NCBI RefSeq assembly: GCF_000382245.1
Contig: NZ_KB907876.1
Location: 30,936 to 94,935, forward strand
DNA from: Kushneria aurantia DSM 21353
Lineage (GTDB): Bacteria; Pseudomonadota; Gammaproteobacteria; Pseudomonadales; Halomonadaceae
Reading direction: 5' to 3'
DNA: 64,000 nt
The notes under the pieces were generated by a model. It was not told the origin of the DNA. It saw only the letters and a program-made list of their open reading frames with translations, and searched no databases. The translations under genes were made by a program, and so were the position numbers. Numbering within the stretch: position 1 is the stretch's first letter; every line of letters begins with the position of its first letter. Shown here one piece after another: positions 52,652 to 62,923 of the stretch.

Positions 52652-52740
52652 ATCCACTCCTTTTGAAAACTCACGCTTTCAAAATAGAGGGCTTTCAGCG
52701 AAAAAGGCGAACTGCCTTCAGACTGGCGACAGCACGACGC

Positions 52741-53586
52741 TCACTGCCGCCCCACCCAGCTGATGGCGAACTGCCAGGCGGCGCGACCGCTGCGCACGCC
52801 GCGCTCCAGCGCGAAGCGGCGGGCGGCGGCCTCGGCATCGGTGTCAAAGCGGCCGCCGAGATGGGCCACCCAGTGACGGCAGGCGGCCAGATAGGTGGAC
52901 TGATCGAACGGGTAGAAGGAGAGCCACAGGCCAAAGCGGTCGGAGAGCGAGATTTTCTCCTCCACCGCGTCGCCGTGATGAATCTCGCCGCCTTCGATAC
53001 GGGTATCGCTGTTGTCCGCCATGCGCTCCGGCAGCAGGTGACGGCGGTTGGAGGTGGCATAAAGCAGTACATTGTCCGGCGGGCCGGTCAGGGTGCCATC
53101 AAGCACGCTCTTGAGCGCCTTGTAGGCGTCGTCGCTGCCCTCGAAGGAGAGATCATCGCAGTAGACCACGAAGCGGTAGTCGCTACCGCGCAGCGACTGC
53201 ACCAGGGTGGGCAGGCCCACCAGGTCGTGGCGGTCGACCTGAATCAGACGCAGCCCCTCGTCACCGAGGTCGTTGAGCAGAGCGCGTATCAGCGACGATT
53301 TGCCGGTGCCGCGGGCGCCCCACAGCAGGGCGTGGTTGGCCGGCCGACCGCGCAGAAAGGCGCGGGTGTTGTCGAGTAGCGCCTGCTTCTGATGGTCGAT
53401 ACCCACCAGCTCCTCGACGCGCACGCCATCGCGCGGCGCCACAGCCGTCAGCCGGCCGCCGAGGGCGTGACGCTGCCAGATCGCCGCCACATCGCGGGAC
53501 CAGTCAATGGGCGCCTGTTCGGGCGGCAGCAGCGGCTCGATGCGCGCCAGAAGCTCAAGCAGGCGGGCGTTCAACTCTTCATTCAT
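52741..53586 (-). CDS. DUF815-family AAA ATPase
   Basis: A 281-residue cytoplasmic P-loop ATPase. Walker A GARGTGKSS is at about 90-98 and the Walker B-like RFVVYCDDLSF at 138-148. The LLYATSNRRHLLPE and SLSDRFGLWLSFYPFDQ segments are typical of DUF815, a family related to DnaA/IstB-like ATPases with unknown cellular role. The start at 53586 has GGAG 6 nt upstream. It is divergent from the M48 peptidase gene. Confidence 0.87.
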   Translation of the reverse strand: MNEELNARLLELLARIEPLLPPEQAPIDWSRDVAAIWQRHALGGRLTAVAPRDGVRVEELVGIDHQKQALLDNTRAFLRGRPANHALLWGARGTGKSSLIRALLNDLGDEGLRLIQVDRHDLVGLPTLVQSLRGSDYRFVVYCDDLSFEGSDDAYKALKSVLDGTLTGPPDNVLLYATSNRRHLLPERMADNSDTRIEGGEIHHGDAVEEKISLSDRFGLWLSFYPFDQSTYLAACRHWVAHLGGRFDTDAEAAARRFALERGVRSGRAAWQFAISWVGRQ

Positions 53587-53709
53587 GCAGGACTCCACCG
53601 CTGTGGTTTATGCTGTCGAAATTCATCAATCCTGACGCCGGCTTGAACGTGCGTCCAGCCGCAACGGTGGCCGGGTCGCCAGCCGGCGTCCATTACGGGA
53701 GTTTGTGTC

Positions 53710-54510
53710 TTGCTCAAGCGCCATACCGCCTTTCTCGGTGCCCTTTCCGCCAGCCTCGTCCTGAGTGCCTGTGCCACGTCGCCGCTGGGGCGCTCCCAGC
53801 TATCGCTGTTCGGCAACGATCAGCTCGCCCAGCAGGGCCAGCAGGCCTTCGAGCAGTATCGTCAGGAGCATCGCCAGGCGACCGGCGCACGCGGCCAGTA
53901 TGTCAGCTGTATTGCCAACGACATCATCGACACGCTGCCGCAGGATAGCGGGCCGCAGGCGTGGACGGTGGGCGTCTACGAAGACCCGGAGCCCAACGCC
54001 TTCGCCCTGCCGGGCGGCTATGTAGTGATCAACACCGGACTTCTGAACATCGCCCGCGATCAGGATCAGGTTGCCACTGTGGTGGGCCACGAGATCGCCC
54101 ACGTACTGGCCAACCATGCCAACGAACGCGCCTCCACCCAGGCGGTTACCAGCTCCGGGCTGGGCATAGTCAATGCGGTAACCGGCAACCAGGGGCTGAC
54201 CCAACTGCTGGGCGCCGGTGCCCAGTACGGCGTGCTGCTGCCCTATTCGCGTCGCCATGAAAGCGAGGCCGATCTGCTGGGGCTGGATCTGATGGCGCGC
54301 GCCGGTTTCGACCCGCGCGCCAGCCTGCAGCTGTGGCAGAACATGCAGGCAGCCGGCGGCAACTCGCCGCCGGAGTGGGCTTCCACTCACCCCAGCAGCG
54401 GCGACCGCAGCCAGGCACTCAATAACCGCATGGAGAGCGCCATGCAGCGCTATGAACAGGCCCGGCAGCAGGGTCGCAGGCCCGACTGTGAGCGCCTGCG
54501 GAGCGCCTGA
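53710..54510 (+). CDS. M48-family zinc metallopeptidase, lipoprotein
   Basis: A 266-residue predicted lipoprotein peptidase resembling E. coli LoiP/YcaL. The signal peptide ends in LSAC (Cys21). The zinc motif HEIAH is at 127-131, with the third ligand Glu in HESEAD near 183. The FALPGGYVVINTGLL segment before it is typical. The start is a TTG with GGGAG 8-9 nt upstream. Such enzymes degrade misfolded outer-membrane proteins. It converges tightly with aroE. Confidence 0.9.
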   Translation: MLKRHTAFLGALSASLVLSACATSPLGRSQLSLFGNDQLAQQGQQAFEQYRQEHRQATGARGQYVSCIANDIIDTLPQDSGPQAWTVGVYEDPEPNAFALPGGYVVINTGLLNIARDQDQVATVVGHEIAHVLANHANERASTQAVTSSGLGIVNAVTGNQGLTQLLGAGAQYGVLLPYSRRHESEADLLGLDLMARAGFDPRASLQLWQNMQAAGGNSPPEWASTHPSSGDRSQALNNRMESAMQRYEQARQQGRRPDCERLRSA

Positions 54511-54516
54511 AGAGGC

Positions 54517-55329
54517 TCACCAGAGCTCGGCGCGCAGCCGCGCCAGCACCGGCTCGGGGTCGGGGCGGCTGCCGCGCCACTGAAACCAGGACTCGGCGGC
54601 CTGGCCTACCAGCATGCCCAGACCATCGTGGCAGCGCGCGCCACGGGCGTCGGCCCACTGCATGAACACGGTCGGCTCGGCGCCGTACATCATGTCGTAG
54701 GCGACACCCTCCTCGGCAATCAGCCGTTCGGGCAGCGGCGGCAGCTCGCCGGCGAGGCTGGCGCTGGTGGCGTTGATCACCAGATCGAAGCCCTCACCCA
54801 GCGCTTCGAAACCGCCTCCCTCGATCGCCCCGTGCGCCTTGAAAAGCGCCGCCAGCTCGTGCGCTTTTGCGGCGGTGCGGTTGGCGATCACCAGCCGCTG
54901 CGGCGCCACGGCCAGCAGCGGTCCCAGCACGCCGCGTACCGCTCCGCCGGCCCCCAGCACCGCAATACGGGCGCCGGCCAGCGGCGCACCAAGGCGCTGC
55001 AGATCGTGTAAAAGCCCCACGCCATCGGTGTTGTCGCCCAGCAGTTCGCCGTCACCCGGGATCAGCGTATTGACCGCTGCCGCCAGCGCTGCCCGCTCGC
55101 TCAGGCGGTCGGCCAGCGTCGCCGCCTGCTGCTTGAACGGCAGGGTCACGTTGGCACCGCGCCCGCCTTCGCCGACAAACCGCTGCCAGGCGGCTTCAAA
55201 GCCGTCGGTTTCGGCCTCGCGCGCCTCGTAGCGCACCCTCTCCCCCAGCTGCGCGGCGAAGGCGGCGTGAATCTGCGGCGATTTCGAGTGCGCCACGGGG
55301 TTGCCGAAAACCGCATAGAGATCGCTCAT
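54517..55329 (-). CDS. aroE: Shikimate dehydrogenase (NADP+)
   Basis: A 270-residue enzyme reducing 3-dehydroshikimate to shikimate. Catalytic Lys66 (NVTLPFKQ) and Asp102 (LGDNTDG) are present, with the NADP-binding [13 protein letters not shown] motif and NRT following. It starts within the end of hemF (4-nt overlap), so the pair is coupled. The hemF-aroE pairing is common in pseudomonads and relatives. Confidence 0.97.
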   Translation of the reverse strand: MSDLYAVFGNPVAHSKSPQIHAAFAAQLGERVRYEAREAETDGFEAAWQRFVGEGGRGANVTLPFKQQAATLADRLSERAALAAAVNTLIPGDGELLGDNTDGVGLLHDLQRLGAPLAGARIAVLGAGGAVRGVLGPLLAVAPQRLVIANRTAAKAHELAALFKAHGAIEGGGFEALGEGFDLVINATSASLAGELPPLPERLIAEEGVAYDMMYGAEPTVFMQWADARGARCHDGLGMLVGQAAESWFQWRGSRPDPEPVLARLRAELW

Positions 55330-56249
55330 TCGCCCACCTCACCGAGCCAGTCGCGGGCGTGCAGATAGTGGGCGTAAAGATCCGCTTCGCGGCTGCCCTG
55401 CTCGGGCTGATACTGATAGACCCAGTGCGCCACCGGCGGCATCGACATCAGAATCGACTCGGTGCGCCCGCCGCTCTGCAGGCCGAACAGGGTGCCGCGG
55501 TCGTAGACCAGGTTGAACTCTACGTAGCGCCCGCGGCGGTAGTTCTGAAAGGTGCGCTCGCGCTCGCCGAAGGCGTCATCGCGGCGCGCCGCGACAATCG
55601 GCAGCCAGGCCGGCAGAAAGGCTTCCGCCACCGCCTGCTGGAAAGCGAAGCAGGTCTCGAAGTCCCACTCGTTGAGGTCATCGAAGAAGAGCCCGCCGAC
55701 GCCGCGGGTCTCGCCGCGGTGGCGAAGATAAAAGTAGTCGTCACACCACCGCTTGAAACGCGGATAGACCTCGTCGCCAAAGGGCGCGCAGGCATCGCGC
55801 ACGGTGCGGTGCCAGTGCAGCACGTCGGCGTGCACCGGGTAATAGGGGGTCAGGTCGATGCCGCCGCCGAACCACCACACCGGCGCCTCGCCCTCTTTCT
55901 CGGCGATGAAAAAGCGTACGTTGCCGTGGGTAGTGGGAAGGTGCGGACTGTGCGGATGCAGCACCCAGGAGACGCCCACGGCGTGGAAGCTGCGCCCGGC
56001 CAGTTCGGGGCGCGCGGCGGACGCCGAGGGCGGCAGACTGGCGCCGAACACATGGGAGAAGTTGACGCCCCCCTTTTCGAACACCCGGCCGTCGCTGATC
56101 ACGCGGGAACGGCCGTCACCGCCCTCCTCCCGCGTCCAGGCGTCCTCGGAGAACTCGGCGCCGCCATCGGTGCGGACCAGCTCGCGGCAGAGGCGATCCT
56201 GAAAATCGAGCAGGTACAGGCGCACCTTCTCAAGATAAGCGTGTGACAT
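55326..56249 (-). CDS. hemF: Oxygen-dependent coproporphyrinogen III oxidase
   Basis: A 307-residue aerobic heme-pathway enzyme that decarboxylates coproporphyrinogen III. Landmarks: [12 protein letters not shown] near 40-51, [22 protein letters not shown] near 124-136, and the C-terminal [18 protein letters not shown] with SILMSMPP. The start at 56249 has GGAG 7 nt upstream. Need for oxygen is consistent with an aerobic lifestyle. Confidence 0.97.
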   Translation of the reverse strand: MSHAYLEKVRLYLLDFQDRLCRELVRTDGGAEFSEDAWTREEGGDGRSRVISDGRVFEKGGVNFSHVFGASLPPSASAARPELAGRSFHAVGVSWVLHPHSPHLPTTHGNVRFFIAEKEGEAPVWWFGGGIDLTPYYPVHADVLHWHRTVRDACAPFGDEVYPRFKRWCDDYFYLRHRGETRGVGGLFFDDLNEWDFETCFAFQQAVAEAFLPAWLPIVAARRDDAFGERERTFQNYRRGRYVEFNLVYDRGTLFGLQSGGRTESILMSMPPVAHWVYQYQPEQGSREADLYAHYLHARDWLGEVGE

Positions 56250-56303
56250 GATGACTCTCCAGCGCGACACCGGCGCAATGCCGGCGTCGCGTCAAAACGG
56301 CGC

Positions 56304-56903
56304 TCAGCGGCGGATCACCCGGCCGCTGAGCAGGTCGCGAATTTCACTGGGGCGTTCGAAGCCCCCCAGCGGGCCGTCGAGCAGGGCCAGATCAGCGCCG
56401 AATCGCTCACGAATCTCGTCGGCGCTCATGCACGGGGATTCGGCGGCGATATTGGCGGAGCTGGAGACCAGCGGACCGCCGAAGGCATGACACAGGGCGG
56501 CCACCAGAGGGTGCTGGCTGATACGCAGGGCGACGCTTGTATGCTCGCCGCGTACCAGCGGATGGGCACGGCCGTTGTCGGGTACCAGCCAGCTCACCGG
56601 TGCCGGCCGGGATTCGCCCAGCCGCGCCCGCAGCCCGGCATCCAGCCCGGTCAGATAGTCATCGAACTGCGCAAGCGTTGCCCCCACCAGTATCAGTCCC
56701 TTGTGAGCGGCGCGCTGCTTGAGCGCGATCAGCCGCCTCAGCGCGCGATCACTGTCGGGGTCGCAGCCCAGCCCCCATACGGCCTCGGTGGGATAGGCAA
56801 GTACGCCCTCGGCGCGCAACGCGGCGACGGCCGCCTGCAGTGCCGGTTCGTCAGGTGACGGCGATGAAGGGAAGCAGGATGGGGATAATCGCGTTGACGA
56901 CAT
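56304..56903 (-). CDS. tsaC: Threonylcarbamoyl-AMP synthase TsaC
   Basis: A 199-residue YrdC-domain protein making the threonylcarbamoyl-AMP used for t6A37 of tRNA. The YPTEAVWGLGCDP segment near 37-49, the KQRAAHKGLILV lysines, and VSSSANIAAESP near 145-156 are conserved. There is a Ser/Pro-rich N-terminus of about 20 residues. It follows dprA on the same strand after 38 bp, as in relatives. Confidence 0.95.
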   Translation of the reverse strand: MSSTRLSPSCFPSSPSPDEPALQAAVAALRAEGVLAYPTEAVWGLGCDPDSDRALRRLIALKQRAAHKGLILVGATLAQFDDYLTGLDAGLRARLGESRPAPVSWLVPDNGRAHPLVRGEHTSVALRISQHPLVAALCHAFGGPLVSSSANIAAESPCMSADEIRERFGADLALLDGPLGGFERPSEIRDLLSGRVIRR

Positions 56904-56941
56904 GGCGGTGACCGCTGATCGAATCGGTCCTGCATTCTATC

Positions 56942-58060
56942 TCATGGCCGGCGCCGTACCCATCCCCCCGCCACCTGGCAGGCCCAGCCCTCCAGCTCCA
57001 GCATCAAAAGCCGATTCGAAACCTCATTGATGCCAAAGCCGCTGCGCTCGACCAGTAAATCCACAGCCCGCGGCGCATCGTCGAGCAGCGCCCACAGCGG
57101 GTCGTCGGGCGCTGACGGACTGCTGCCGGCAGGCGAAGAAGGGGCATCATGCAGCGGCGCGGGAGCGCCGTGTCCGGGGGGCAGGGCAACCAGCAGCTGC
57201 TCGGCGTCGGTAACCAGCTGGGCGCCTTCGCGAATCAGCCACAGACAGCCCTGCGCCTGCGGGTTGTGCAGCGAGCCGGGCAGCGCGAACACCTCGCGGT
57301 TCTGCTCCAGCGCCAGCCGCGCACTGATCAGTGAACCGCTGGCTTTTGCCGCCTCGACCACCAGCACGCCCAGCGAGAGACCGGTGACGATACGGTTGCG
57401 GCGCGGAAAAAAGGCCGGGCGCGCCGGCGTACCGGGCGGATGTTCGGAGAGCAGCAGCCCACCCTCGGCCAGCAGACTACGGCGCAGGGCGGCATGGCCG
57501 CGGGGGTAGAGCACATCGACCCCACAGCCCAGTACCGCGACGCTGCGGCCTCCGGCGTCCAGCGCGCCGCGGTGGGCACAGCCGTCGATGCCCAGCGCCA
57601 TGCCGCTGGTGACCGTGTAGCCGGCGGCGGCGATATCGCGAGCGAAACGGTGGGCGTTGTCCTGCCCCTCGCGGCTCGGCTTGCGGGTACCGACCACCGC
57701 CAGCGCCGGCGGCATCAGGGCGTCGCAGTCGCCGTGGGCCCATAACAGCGGCGGCGGATCGTCGATCTCGTCAAGCAGCAGCGGCCAGCGCGGATCGCCG
57801 GGATGCAGCAGGTGACGGTCGCTGCCGCCATCGCGCCACTCAAGGGCGGCCTCGACGGCATCGTTCAGCGCACTGCTGGTCGGGCTCTGCAGCCAGCCCA
57901 GCAGCGCCCGCCGCGGCTTGTCCTCCAGCCGCACCAGCCAGCCGTCAGGCCAGTCGGGCGCCTGCCGGCGCAGCTCCCTGAAACGGCGCGGCCCCAGCCC
58001 GGGCAACAGTGCCAGCGCCAGCCAACAGCGCGCATCGAGCGCCGCCTCAGGGTGCCCCAT
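56942..58060 (-). CDS. dprA: DNA-processing protein DprA
   Basis: A 372-residue protein that loads RecA on incoming single-stranded DNA during transformation. The Rossmann-like DprA domain carries AVVGTRKPSREG near 120-131, SGMALGIDGCAHRGAL near 156-171 and PRRNRIVTGLS near 223-233. A C-terminal winged helix (about 310-370) is kept. It starts inside the end of the TsaP-like gene (14-nt overlap). With pilF present elsewhere in the window, natural competence is possible but not shown. Confidence 0.95.
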   Translation of the reverse strand: MGHPEAALDARCWLALALLPGLGPRRFRELRRQAPDWPDGWLVRLEDKPRRALLGWLQSPTSSALNDAVEAALEWRDGGSDRHLLHPGDPRWPLLLDEIDDPPPLLWAHGDCDALMPPALAVVGTRKPSREGQDNAHRFARDIAAAGYTVTSGMALGIDGCAHRGALDAGGRSVAVLGCGVDVLYPRGHAALRRSLLAEGGLLLSEHPPGTPARPAFFPRRNRIVTGLSLGVLVVEAAKASGSLISARLALEQNREVFALPGSLHNPQAQGCLWLIREGAQLVTDAEQLLVALPPGHGAPAPLHDAPSSPAGSSPSAPDDPLWALLDDAPRAVDLLVERSGFGINEVSNRLLMLELEGWACQVAGGWVRRRP

Positions 58061-58883
58061 CGGCGGGCGCCCCCAGCCGGTCGCCCACTGCCATTGGCCG
58101 CGACATGCGGGTCACCAGCGCCAGACTCACCTCGCCGAAGGTGCGCAGCACCATCAGCTGACCCAGCAGCTCTCCGGGAACCCGATAGCGCTGACCGGTG
58201 GCGGCATCGGTCACCGGCTCGGGCTCGTCGAGCACGCTATAGAGTGTGCCCGGCTCGGCCGCGCCGCGCCCGGTGGTAATCATCACCAGGTCACGATTGC
58301 CGATCACCAGCCCGTCACCGGGGCGATCGACGATGCTTCCGCTGGCGCCGGACGGCGCGGGTCGCGGCGAGAGCTGCGCCGGCAGCGGCGGCGCCATCGC
58401 CGGCAGCAGTCGCGCCCCCTCGCCGATTTCACGGCGGCTGCGGGTAATCCTCAACACCGACAGCGGCTCACCGCGGCGCACCAGCTGCGCCTCACCCAGC
58501 GGCAGCATCACCCGCCCCAGAAAGCGGCCGTCTTCATCCTGCAGTACCCGGCCCGGCTGATAGATGCCATAACGCTGGCCGCTCTCCCCTGCAACGCCCA
58601 GCGCCACTACCTCGTCGCCGGCACCGCTGATCACCTCACCGCCGCGACCGGCAACAATGCGCCCCTGGCTGTCATCGAGGGGCTGCTCGACCACCCGATA
58701 ATCTTCGAGCAGCGTCGCGATATCGGTGGTATCGATCGGCGTCACCGCCGCCTCAGGTGAAAGAAAGCGAATCTGCGGTGAAAGACGAACAACCTCACTC
58801 TCGGCCAGCGCCGCAGCGCCCGGCGCTGCGGCCAGTAACAGCAGCGCAGCGGCGTACCCTCGTCGTGCCTGCATACCGCCCAT
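58047..58883 (-). CDS. TsaP-like secreted protein lacking a LysM domain
   Basis: A 278-residue predicted periplasmic protein at the locus (def-X-dprA) where pseudomonads carry tsaP, which anchors the type IV pilus secretin to peptidoglycan. The signal peptide (about 1-26) leads directly into [20 protein letters not shown], which matches TsaP just after its LysM domain. The rest ([10 protein letters not shown], then [19 protein letters not shown] and [15 protein letters not shown]) follows TsaP to its end. The N-terminal LysM domain of 50-60 residues is missing, and the 157 bp upstream cannot encode it. GGAGG lies 5-6 nt before the ATG. Confidence 0.8.
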   Translation of the reverse strand: MGGMQARRGYAAALLLLAAAPGAAALAESEVVRLSPQIRFLSPEAAVTPIDTTDIATLLEDYRVVEQPLDDSQGRIVAGRGGEVISGAGDEVVALGVAGESGQRYGIYQPGRVLQDEDGRFLGRVMLPLGEAQLVRRGEPLSVLRITRSRREIGEGARLLPAMAPPLPAQLSPRPAPSGASGSIVDRPGDGLVIGNRDLVMITTGRGAAEPGTLYSVLDEPEPVTDAATGQRYRVPGELLGQLMVLRTFGEVSLALVTRMSRPMAVGDRLGAPADGAP

Positions 58884-59047
58884 GGCGCCCTCCTCCGCGC
58901 TTGTCGCCCGTTCGTCGGTTCCGTTGCCTGCCCCCGCACACTACAATAGCGGCAAGGGAACGGGCATCAGGCCCTGTCCCTACATTTACGGCACTGCCGC
59001 GTCGCCTCTTGAGAGCGCGACGCGGCCGAACGGCAGAACCGGACCCC

Positions 59048-59554
59048 ATGTCACTACTCACGATTCTCGAATACCCCGACGAGCGCCTGCGCACCCGGGC
59101 GCAGCCCGTAGAGACGGTCGACGACGACCTGCGCCGGCTGATCAATGACATGTTCGACACCATGTATGATGCGCCGGGCATCGGCCTTGCCGCCACCCAG
59201 GTGGATGTGCACAAAAGGGTGATCGTGATGGACGTCAGCGAAGAGAAAAACCACCCGCTGGTCCTGATCAACCCCGAGGTGACGCCGCTCGGCGAGGAGC
59301 GCGAACCCCTGCAGGAAGGCTGTCTTTCGATCCCGGAGTATTACGCCGAGGTGCCGCGCGCGCTGCGCGTGCATCTGAAGGCGCAGGATCGCAACGGCAA
59401 GGCCTATGAGCTCGAGGCGGACGGGCTGCTGGCGCACTGCATTCAACATGAAGTGGACCATCTCGAAGGCGTGCTGTTCGTCGACTATCTGTCGCCGCTC
59501 AAGCGTGATCGAGTGAAAAAGAAAATGCTCAAGCGCCAGAAAACCGCTTCCTGA
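59048..59554 (+). CDS. def: Peptide deformylase
   Basis: A 168-residue metallohydrolase removing formyl groups from new proteins. All three motifs are intact: GIGLAATQ at 44-51, EGCLSIP with metal ligand Cys92, and HEVDH at 134-138. The start at 59048 matches the family; longer in-frame extensions upstream are not coding. It leads def-fmt-rsmB. Confidence 0.98.
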   Translation: MSLLTILEYPDERLRTRAQPVETVDDDLRRLINDMFDTMYDAPGIGLAATQVDVHKRVIVMDVSEEKNHPLVLINPEVTPLGEEREPLQEGCLSIPEYYAEVPRALRVHLKAQDRNGKAYELEADGLLAHCIQHEVDHLEGVLFVDYLSPLKRDRVKKKMLKRQKTAS

Positions 59555-59582
59555 CCGATTGACTGACTGCCGGAATCGCGCC

Positions 59583-60548
59583 ATGTCCCAGCCGCTTCGT
59601 CTCGCCTTTGCCGGTACGCCGGATTTTGCTGCCCATCACCTGCGCGCCCTGCTTGACAGCCCTCACCAGGTGGTGTGCGTCTACACCCAGCCCGACCGCC
59701 CCGCGGGGCGCGGGCGCAAGCTGACGCCCTCGCCGGTCAAGGCACTGGCGCTGGAACACGGGCTGGCCGTACATCAGCCCACGACGCTGAAGGATGAAGA
59801 GGGCCGCGCGGCGCTGCGCGAGGCCGGCATCGACCTGCTGGTGGTGGTCGCCTACGGCCTGATTCTGCCGCGCGCGGTGCTTGATATCCCGCCGCTGGGG
59901 GCGCTCAACGTACACGCTTCGCTGCTGCCACGCTGGCGCGGTGCGGCGCCGATTCAGCGCGCCATCGAGGCCGGCGACCGGGAAAGCGGCGTCACCATCA
60001 TGGCGATGGACGAAGGGCTCGACAGCGGCGACATGCTGCTCGCCGCCAGCACGCCGATCGATGAGCAGACCACCGCCGCCGAGCTGCACGACCGCCTCGC
60101 CACGCTGGGCGCGCGCACCCTGATCGAGGCGCTCGAGCGGCTGAGCGACGGCCAGCTGATCGCCACCCCGCAGCCCGCCGAGGGCATCAGCTGGGCGCCC
60201 AAACTGAGCAAGGCGGAAGCCGAACTGGACTTCACCGACAGTGCCGTCGAGCTCGCCTGCAGGGTGCGCGCCTTCAACCCCTTCCCGGTGGCCTGGACGC
60301 GGCTGGGCGACGACAACCTGCGGCTCTGGCACGCCTCGGCGCGCGCCGCACGTGGCAGCGAAACCCGGGCACTACCGGGCACCCTGCTGGACGCCGAACC
60401 GGACGCCCTCTGCGTGGCCTGCGGTGACGGCGTGCTGCGCATCACCCGCGCCCAACTGCCGGGCGGCAGGGTGCTGGATGCCCATGAGCTGCTGAGCAGT
60501 CGCCGCGAGCGCTTTGCTCCCGGCGTGCGGCTGGGCGGCGCCGAATGA
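59583..60548 (+). CDS. fmt: Methionyl-tRNA formyltransferase
   Basis: A 321-residue enzyme formylating initiator Met-tRNA with 10-formyltetrahydrofolate. The FAGTPDFAAHHL start, HASLLPRWRGAAPI near 108-121, and MAMDEGLDSGDML near 139-151 hold the Asn-His-Asp catalytic set. The start at 59583 aligns with the family. Its stop overlaps the rsmB start by 4 nt. Confidence 0.97.
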   Translation: MSQPLRLAFAGTPDFAAHHLRALLDSPHQVVCVYTQPDRPAGRGRKLTPSPVKALALEHGLAVHQPTTLKDEEGRAALREAGIDLLVVVAYGLILPRAVLDIPPLGALNVHASLLPRWRGAAPIQRAIEAGDRESGVTIMAMDEGLDSGDMLLAASTPIDEQTTAAELHDRLATLGARTLIEALERLSDGQLIATPQPAEGISWAPKLSKAEAELDFTDSAVELACRVRAFNPFPVAWTRLGDDNLRLWHASARAARGSETRALPGTLLDAEPDALCVACGDGVLRITRAQLPGGRVLDAHELLSSRRERFAPGVRLGGAE

Positions 60549-61891
60549 GCGCTCGCCGACGCAAACCGCAGGTCAGCAGCGTACGCGCCCTGGCAGCGCT
60601 GGCGCTGGCGCCGGTGCTCGACGGCCGTGCGGCGCTCTCCGCAGAGCTGCCCGTCAGCCTGGCCGAGCGCGACCGCAGTCTCTACCGCGCGCTCTGTTTC
60701 GGCGTCTGCCGTACCCTGCCACAGCTCGAAGCCCTTGCCGGGCAGTTGCTGCGTTCGCCGTTCAAAAAACGTGACAGCGACGTCCAGGCGCTGTTGCTGC
60801 TCGGTCTCTATCAGCTCTACCACATGCGCATTCCGGCCCACGCCGCCGTGGGCGAAACCGCCGGCGCCGCCCGCGAGCTGGGCAAGAGCTGGGCCACGCG
60901 AGTACTCAACGGCTGCCTGCGCCGCTTTGATCGTGAAGGCGATGCCCTGCTGAACGCCGTCGCCGCCCAGCCGGCAGTGGCCCACTGGCACCCGGACTGG
61001 CTGCTGCAGCGCCTTGAACGCGCCTGGCCCGAGCAGTGGCGGGACATCGTCACTGCCAATAACCAGCCCGGCCCCATGACACTGCGGGTCAACGCCCGCC
61101 GCGGCGACCGCGCGCGCTACCTTGCGCGCCTGCAGGCGGCCGATCTGGCCGCCAGCCCCTGCCCTTACAGCGCCGATGGCATCACGCTGGCAACGCCCTG
61201 CGACGTGGCCGAACTTCCCGGCTTCGCCGAGGGCGAGGTGAGCGTTCAGGACGAGGCCGCCCAGCTCGCCGCGCCGCTGCTGCTGGGCGCGCTGGACGAA
61301 CGCGCCGGTACCTCCCCGCGGATTCTGGACGCCTGCAGCGCCCCCGGCGGCAAGAGCGCTCACCTGCTGGAGCAACGCCCCGAAGCACGACTGACCGCGC
61401 TCGACAGCGACGCCGCGCGCCTGGAGCGTGTCAGGGCGACACTGGCGCGGCTCTCACTGGCGGGCGACACGCACTGCGCCGACGCCACCGAGGACGACTG
61501 GTGGAGCGGCGAGGCGTTCGACGCCATCCTGCTCGACGCCCCCTGCTCGGGCTGCGGCGTGATCCGCCGCCATCCGGATATCAAGCGCCTGCGCCGCAGT
61601 GCCGATATTGCGCCACTGGCCGCTTTGCAGGCACGTTTGCTTGACGCCCTGTGGACGAAACTCGCTCCCGGTGGCGCCCTGCTCTACGCCACCTGCTCGG
61701 TGCTGCCGGAGGAGAACGCCGAACAGATCGACGCCTTTGTGGCCCGCACCCCGGATGCCCGGGCGCGTCCGCTGGATACCACCTGGGGAGTCAGCGCCGG
61801 CCGAGGGCGACAGCTCTTTCCCGAGGCACAGGGCCACGACGGCTTTTTTTATGCGCTGATGATGAAGTCACAAGCGTCCGAAAGGGAGTAA
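60545..61891 (+). CDS. rsmB: 16S rRNA (cytosine-967-C5)-methyltransferase RsmB
   Basis: A 448-residue protein with an N-terminal NusB-like RNA-binding domain (about 1-140) and a C-terminal SAM-dependent m5C methyltransferase. The SAM site DACSAPGGKSAHLLE is near 261-275. Catalytic cysteines lie in DAPCSGCGVIRRHPDI near 330-345 and in ATCSVLPEEN near 383-392. In many relatives trkA follows; here a GGDEF gene does. Confidence 0.96.
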   Translation: MSARRRKPQVSSVRALAALALAPVLDGRAALSAELPVSLAERDRSLYRALCFGVCRTLPQLEALAGQLLRSPFKKRDSDVQALLLLGLYQLYHMRIPAHAAVGETAGAARELGKSWATRVLNGCLRRFDREGDALLNAVAAQPAVAHWHPDWLLQRLERAWPEQWRDIVTANNQPGPMTLRVNARRGDRARYLARLQAADLAASPCPYSADGITLATPCDVAELPGFAEGEVSVQDEAAQLAAPLLLGALDERAGTSPRILDACSAPGGKSAHLLEQRPEARLTALDSDAARLERVRATLARLSLAGDTHCADATEDDWWSGEAFDAILLDAPCSGCGVIRRHPDIKRLRRSADIAPLAALQARLLDALWTKLAPGGALLYATCSVLPEENAEQIDAFVARTPDARARPLDTTWGVSAGRGRQLFPEAQGHDGFFYALMMKSQASERE

Positions 61892-61978
61892 ACAGTGCCC
61901 ATTCGGGCATTGATCCGCCCCCCTGCCACGACCGCAGCGATACGCCGGTCGGGCTGCTCCAACCCTGGAACCCGCGAC

Positions 61979-62923
61979 ATGGCCACATCACAGCCCCACT
62001 TTTCCGATATCGACCTGCTCAAACTGGTCAGATCGACGCCGCTGGCCATCTGCATCACCAATGCCGAAGGCCGCTTTACCATGGTCAACAACGCCTACTG
62101 CAGGCTTTATGACTATGACGAGAGCGAGCTGCTGGGCAGGGACTTCACCATGGTGCTGGCGCCGCAGTACCGCGATGTGATGCGCACAATGCATCAGGAG
62201 TTCATCAACAGCGGCAGCGAAACCGACGCGCTCAACAGCCGCGACCAGCTGCAGGCGGAGTGGGAAGTCATCAACCGCCACGGCCAGCCGATCACCATTC
62301 TGGCCGATGCGGTGCGCATCCAGGATGCAGAGGGCAACGACTACAAGGCCACCTTCGTGATCGACATCAGCGCCCGCAAGGCACTGGAGCGTCGCCTGCA
62401 GGAGGCCAACGAGCAGCTCACCCGGCTTGCCATGTACGACGAACTGACCGCTCTTCTGAACCGCCGCGCCGGCCTCGAACGTCTGTCCGAGGCGATGCAT
62501 GAATATCAGCGCTACGGCCACGCGCTGAGCATTGCCATGATGGACCTCGATCATTTCAAGCGGATCAACGACACCCACGGCCACGGCGCCGGCGACGCCG
62601 TACTGGTGGCGGTCGCCGACACGCTGCGCCGCGAGCTGCGCGAAAGCGATACCGGCGTGCGTCTCGGGGGCGAGGAACTACTGCTGATCCTGCCGGGTAT
62701 CGGCGTCGACGCCGCCCGCCTTGCCGTCGACCGCATCCGCCAGGCCCTCGAAGCCGAACCGCTGGGCGAGCAGCGTCTCAGGGTCACTTTTTCGGCCGGC
62801 GTGGCGGAGTATCGCGGTGAATCCCGGGACCACCTGCTGGAAAGCGCCGACCGGGCGCTCTATGAGGCCAAGGCGCAGGGCCGCAACCGGGTACTGGAAG
62901 CCTCTCGCGACGACACGGCATAA
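61979..62923 (+). CDS. PAS-GGDEF diguanylate cyclase
   Basis: A 314-residue cytoplasmic protein predicted to make cyclic di-GMP. A PAS sensor domain (about 12-135, ICITNAEGRFTMVNNAYCRLYDY) is joined by a short coiled coil to a GGDEF domain (about 150-310). The active-site motif GGEEL (230-234) is intact. An inhibitory I-site RESD (221-224) sits exactly five residues before it, so product feedback is expected. The start at 61979 is preferred because the upstream in-frame 28 codons are not family-like. It directly abuts the ArsR remnant. Confidence 0.9.
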   Translation: MATSQPHFSDIDLLKLVRSTPLAICITNAEGRFTMVNNAYCRLYDYDESELLGRDFTMVLAPQYRDVMRTMHQEFINSGSETDALNSRDQLQAEWEVINRHGQPITILADAVRIQDAEGNDYKATFVIDISARKALERRLQEANEQLTRLAMYDELTALLNRRAGLERLSEAMHEYQRYGHALSIAMMDLDHFKRINDTHGHGAGDAVLVAVADTLRRELRESDTGVRLGGEELLLILPGIGVDAARLAVDRIRQALEAEPLGEQRLRVTFSAGVAEYRGESRDHLLESADRALYEAKAQGRNRVLEASRDDTA

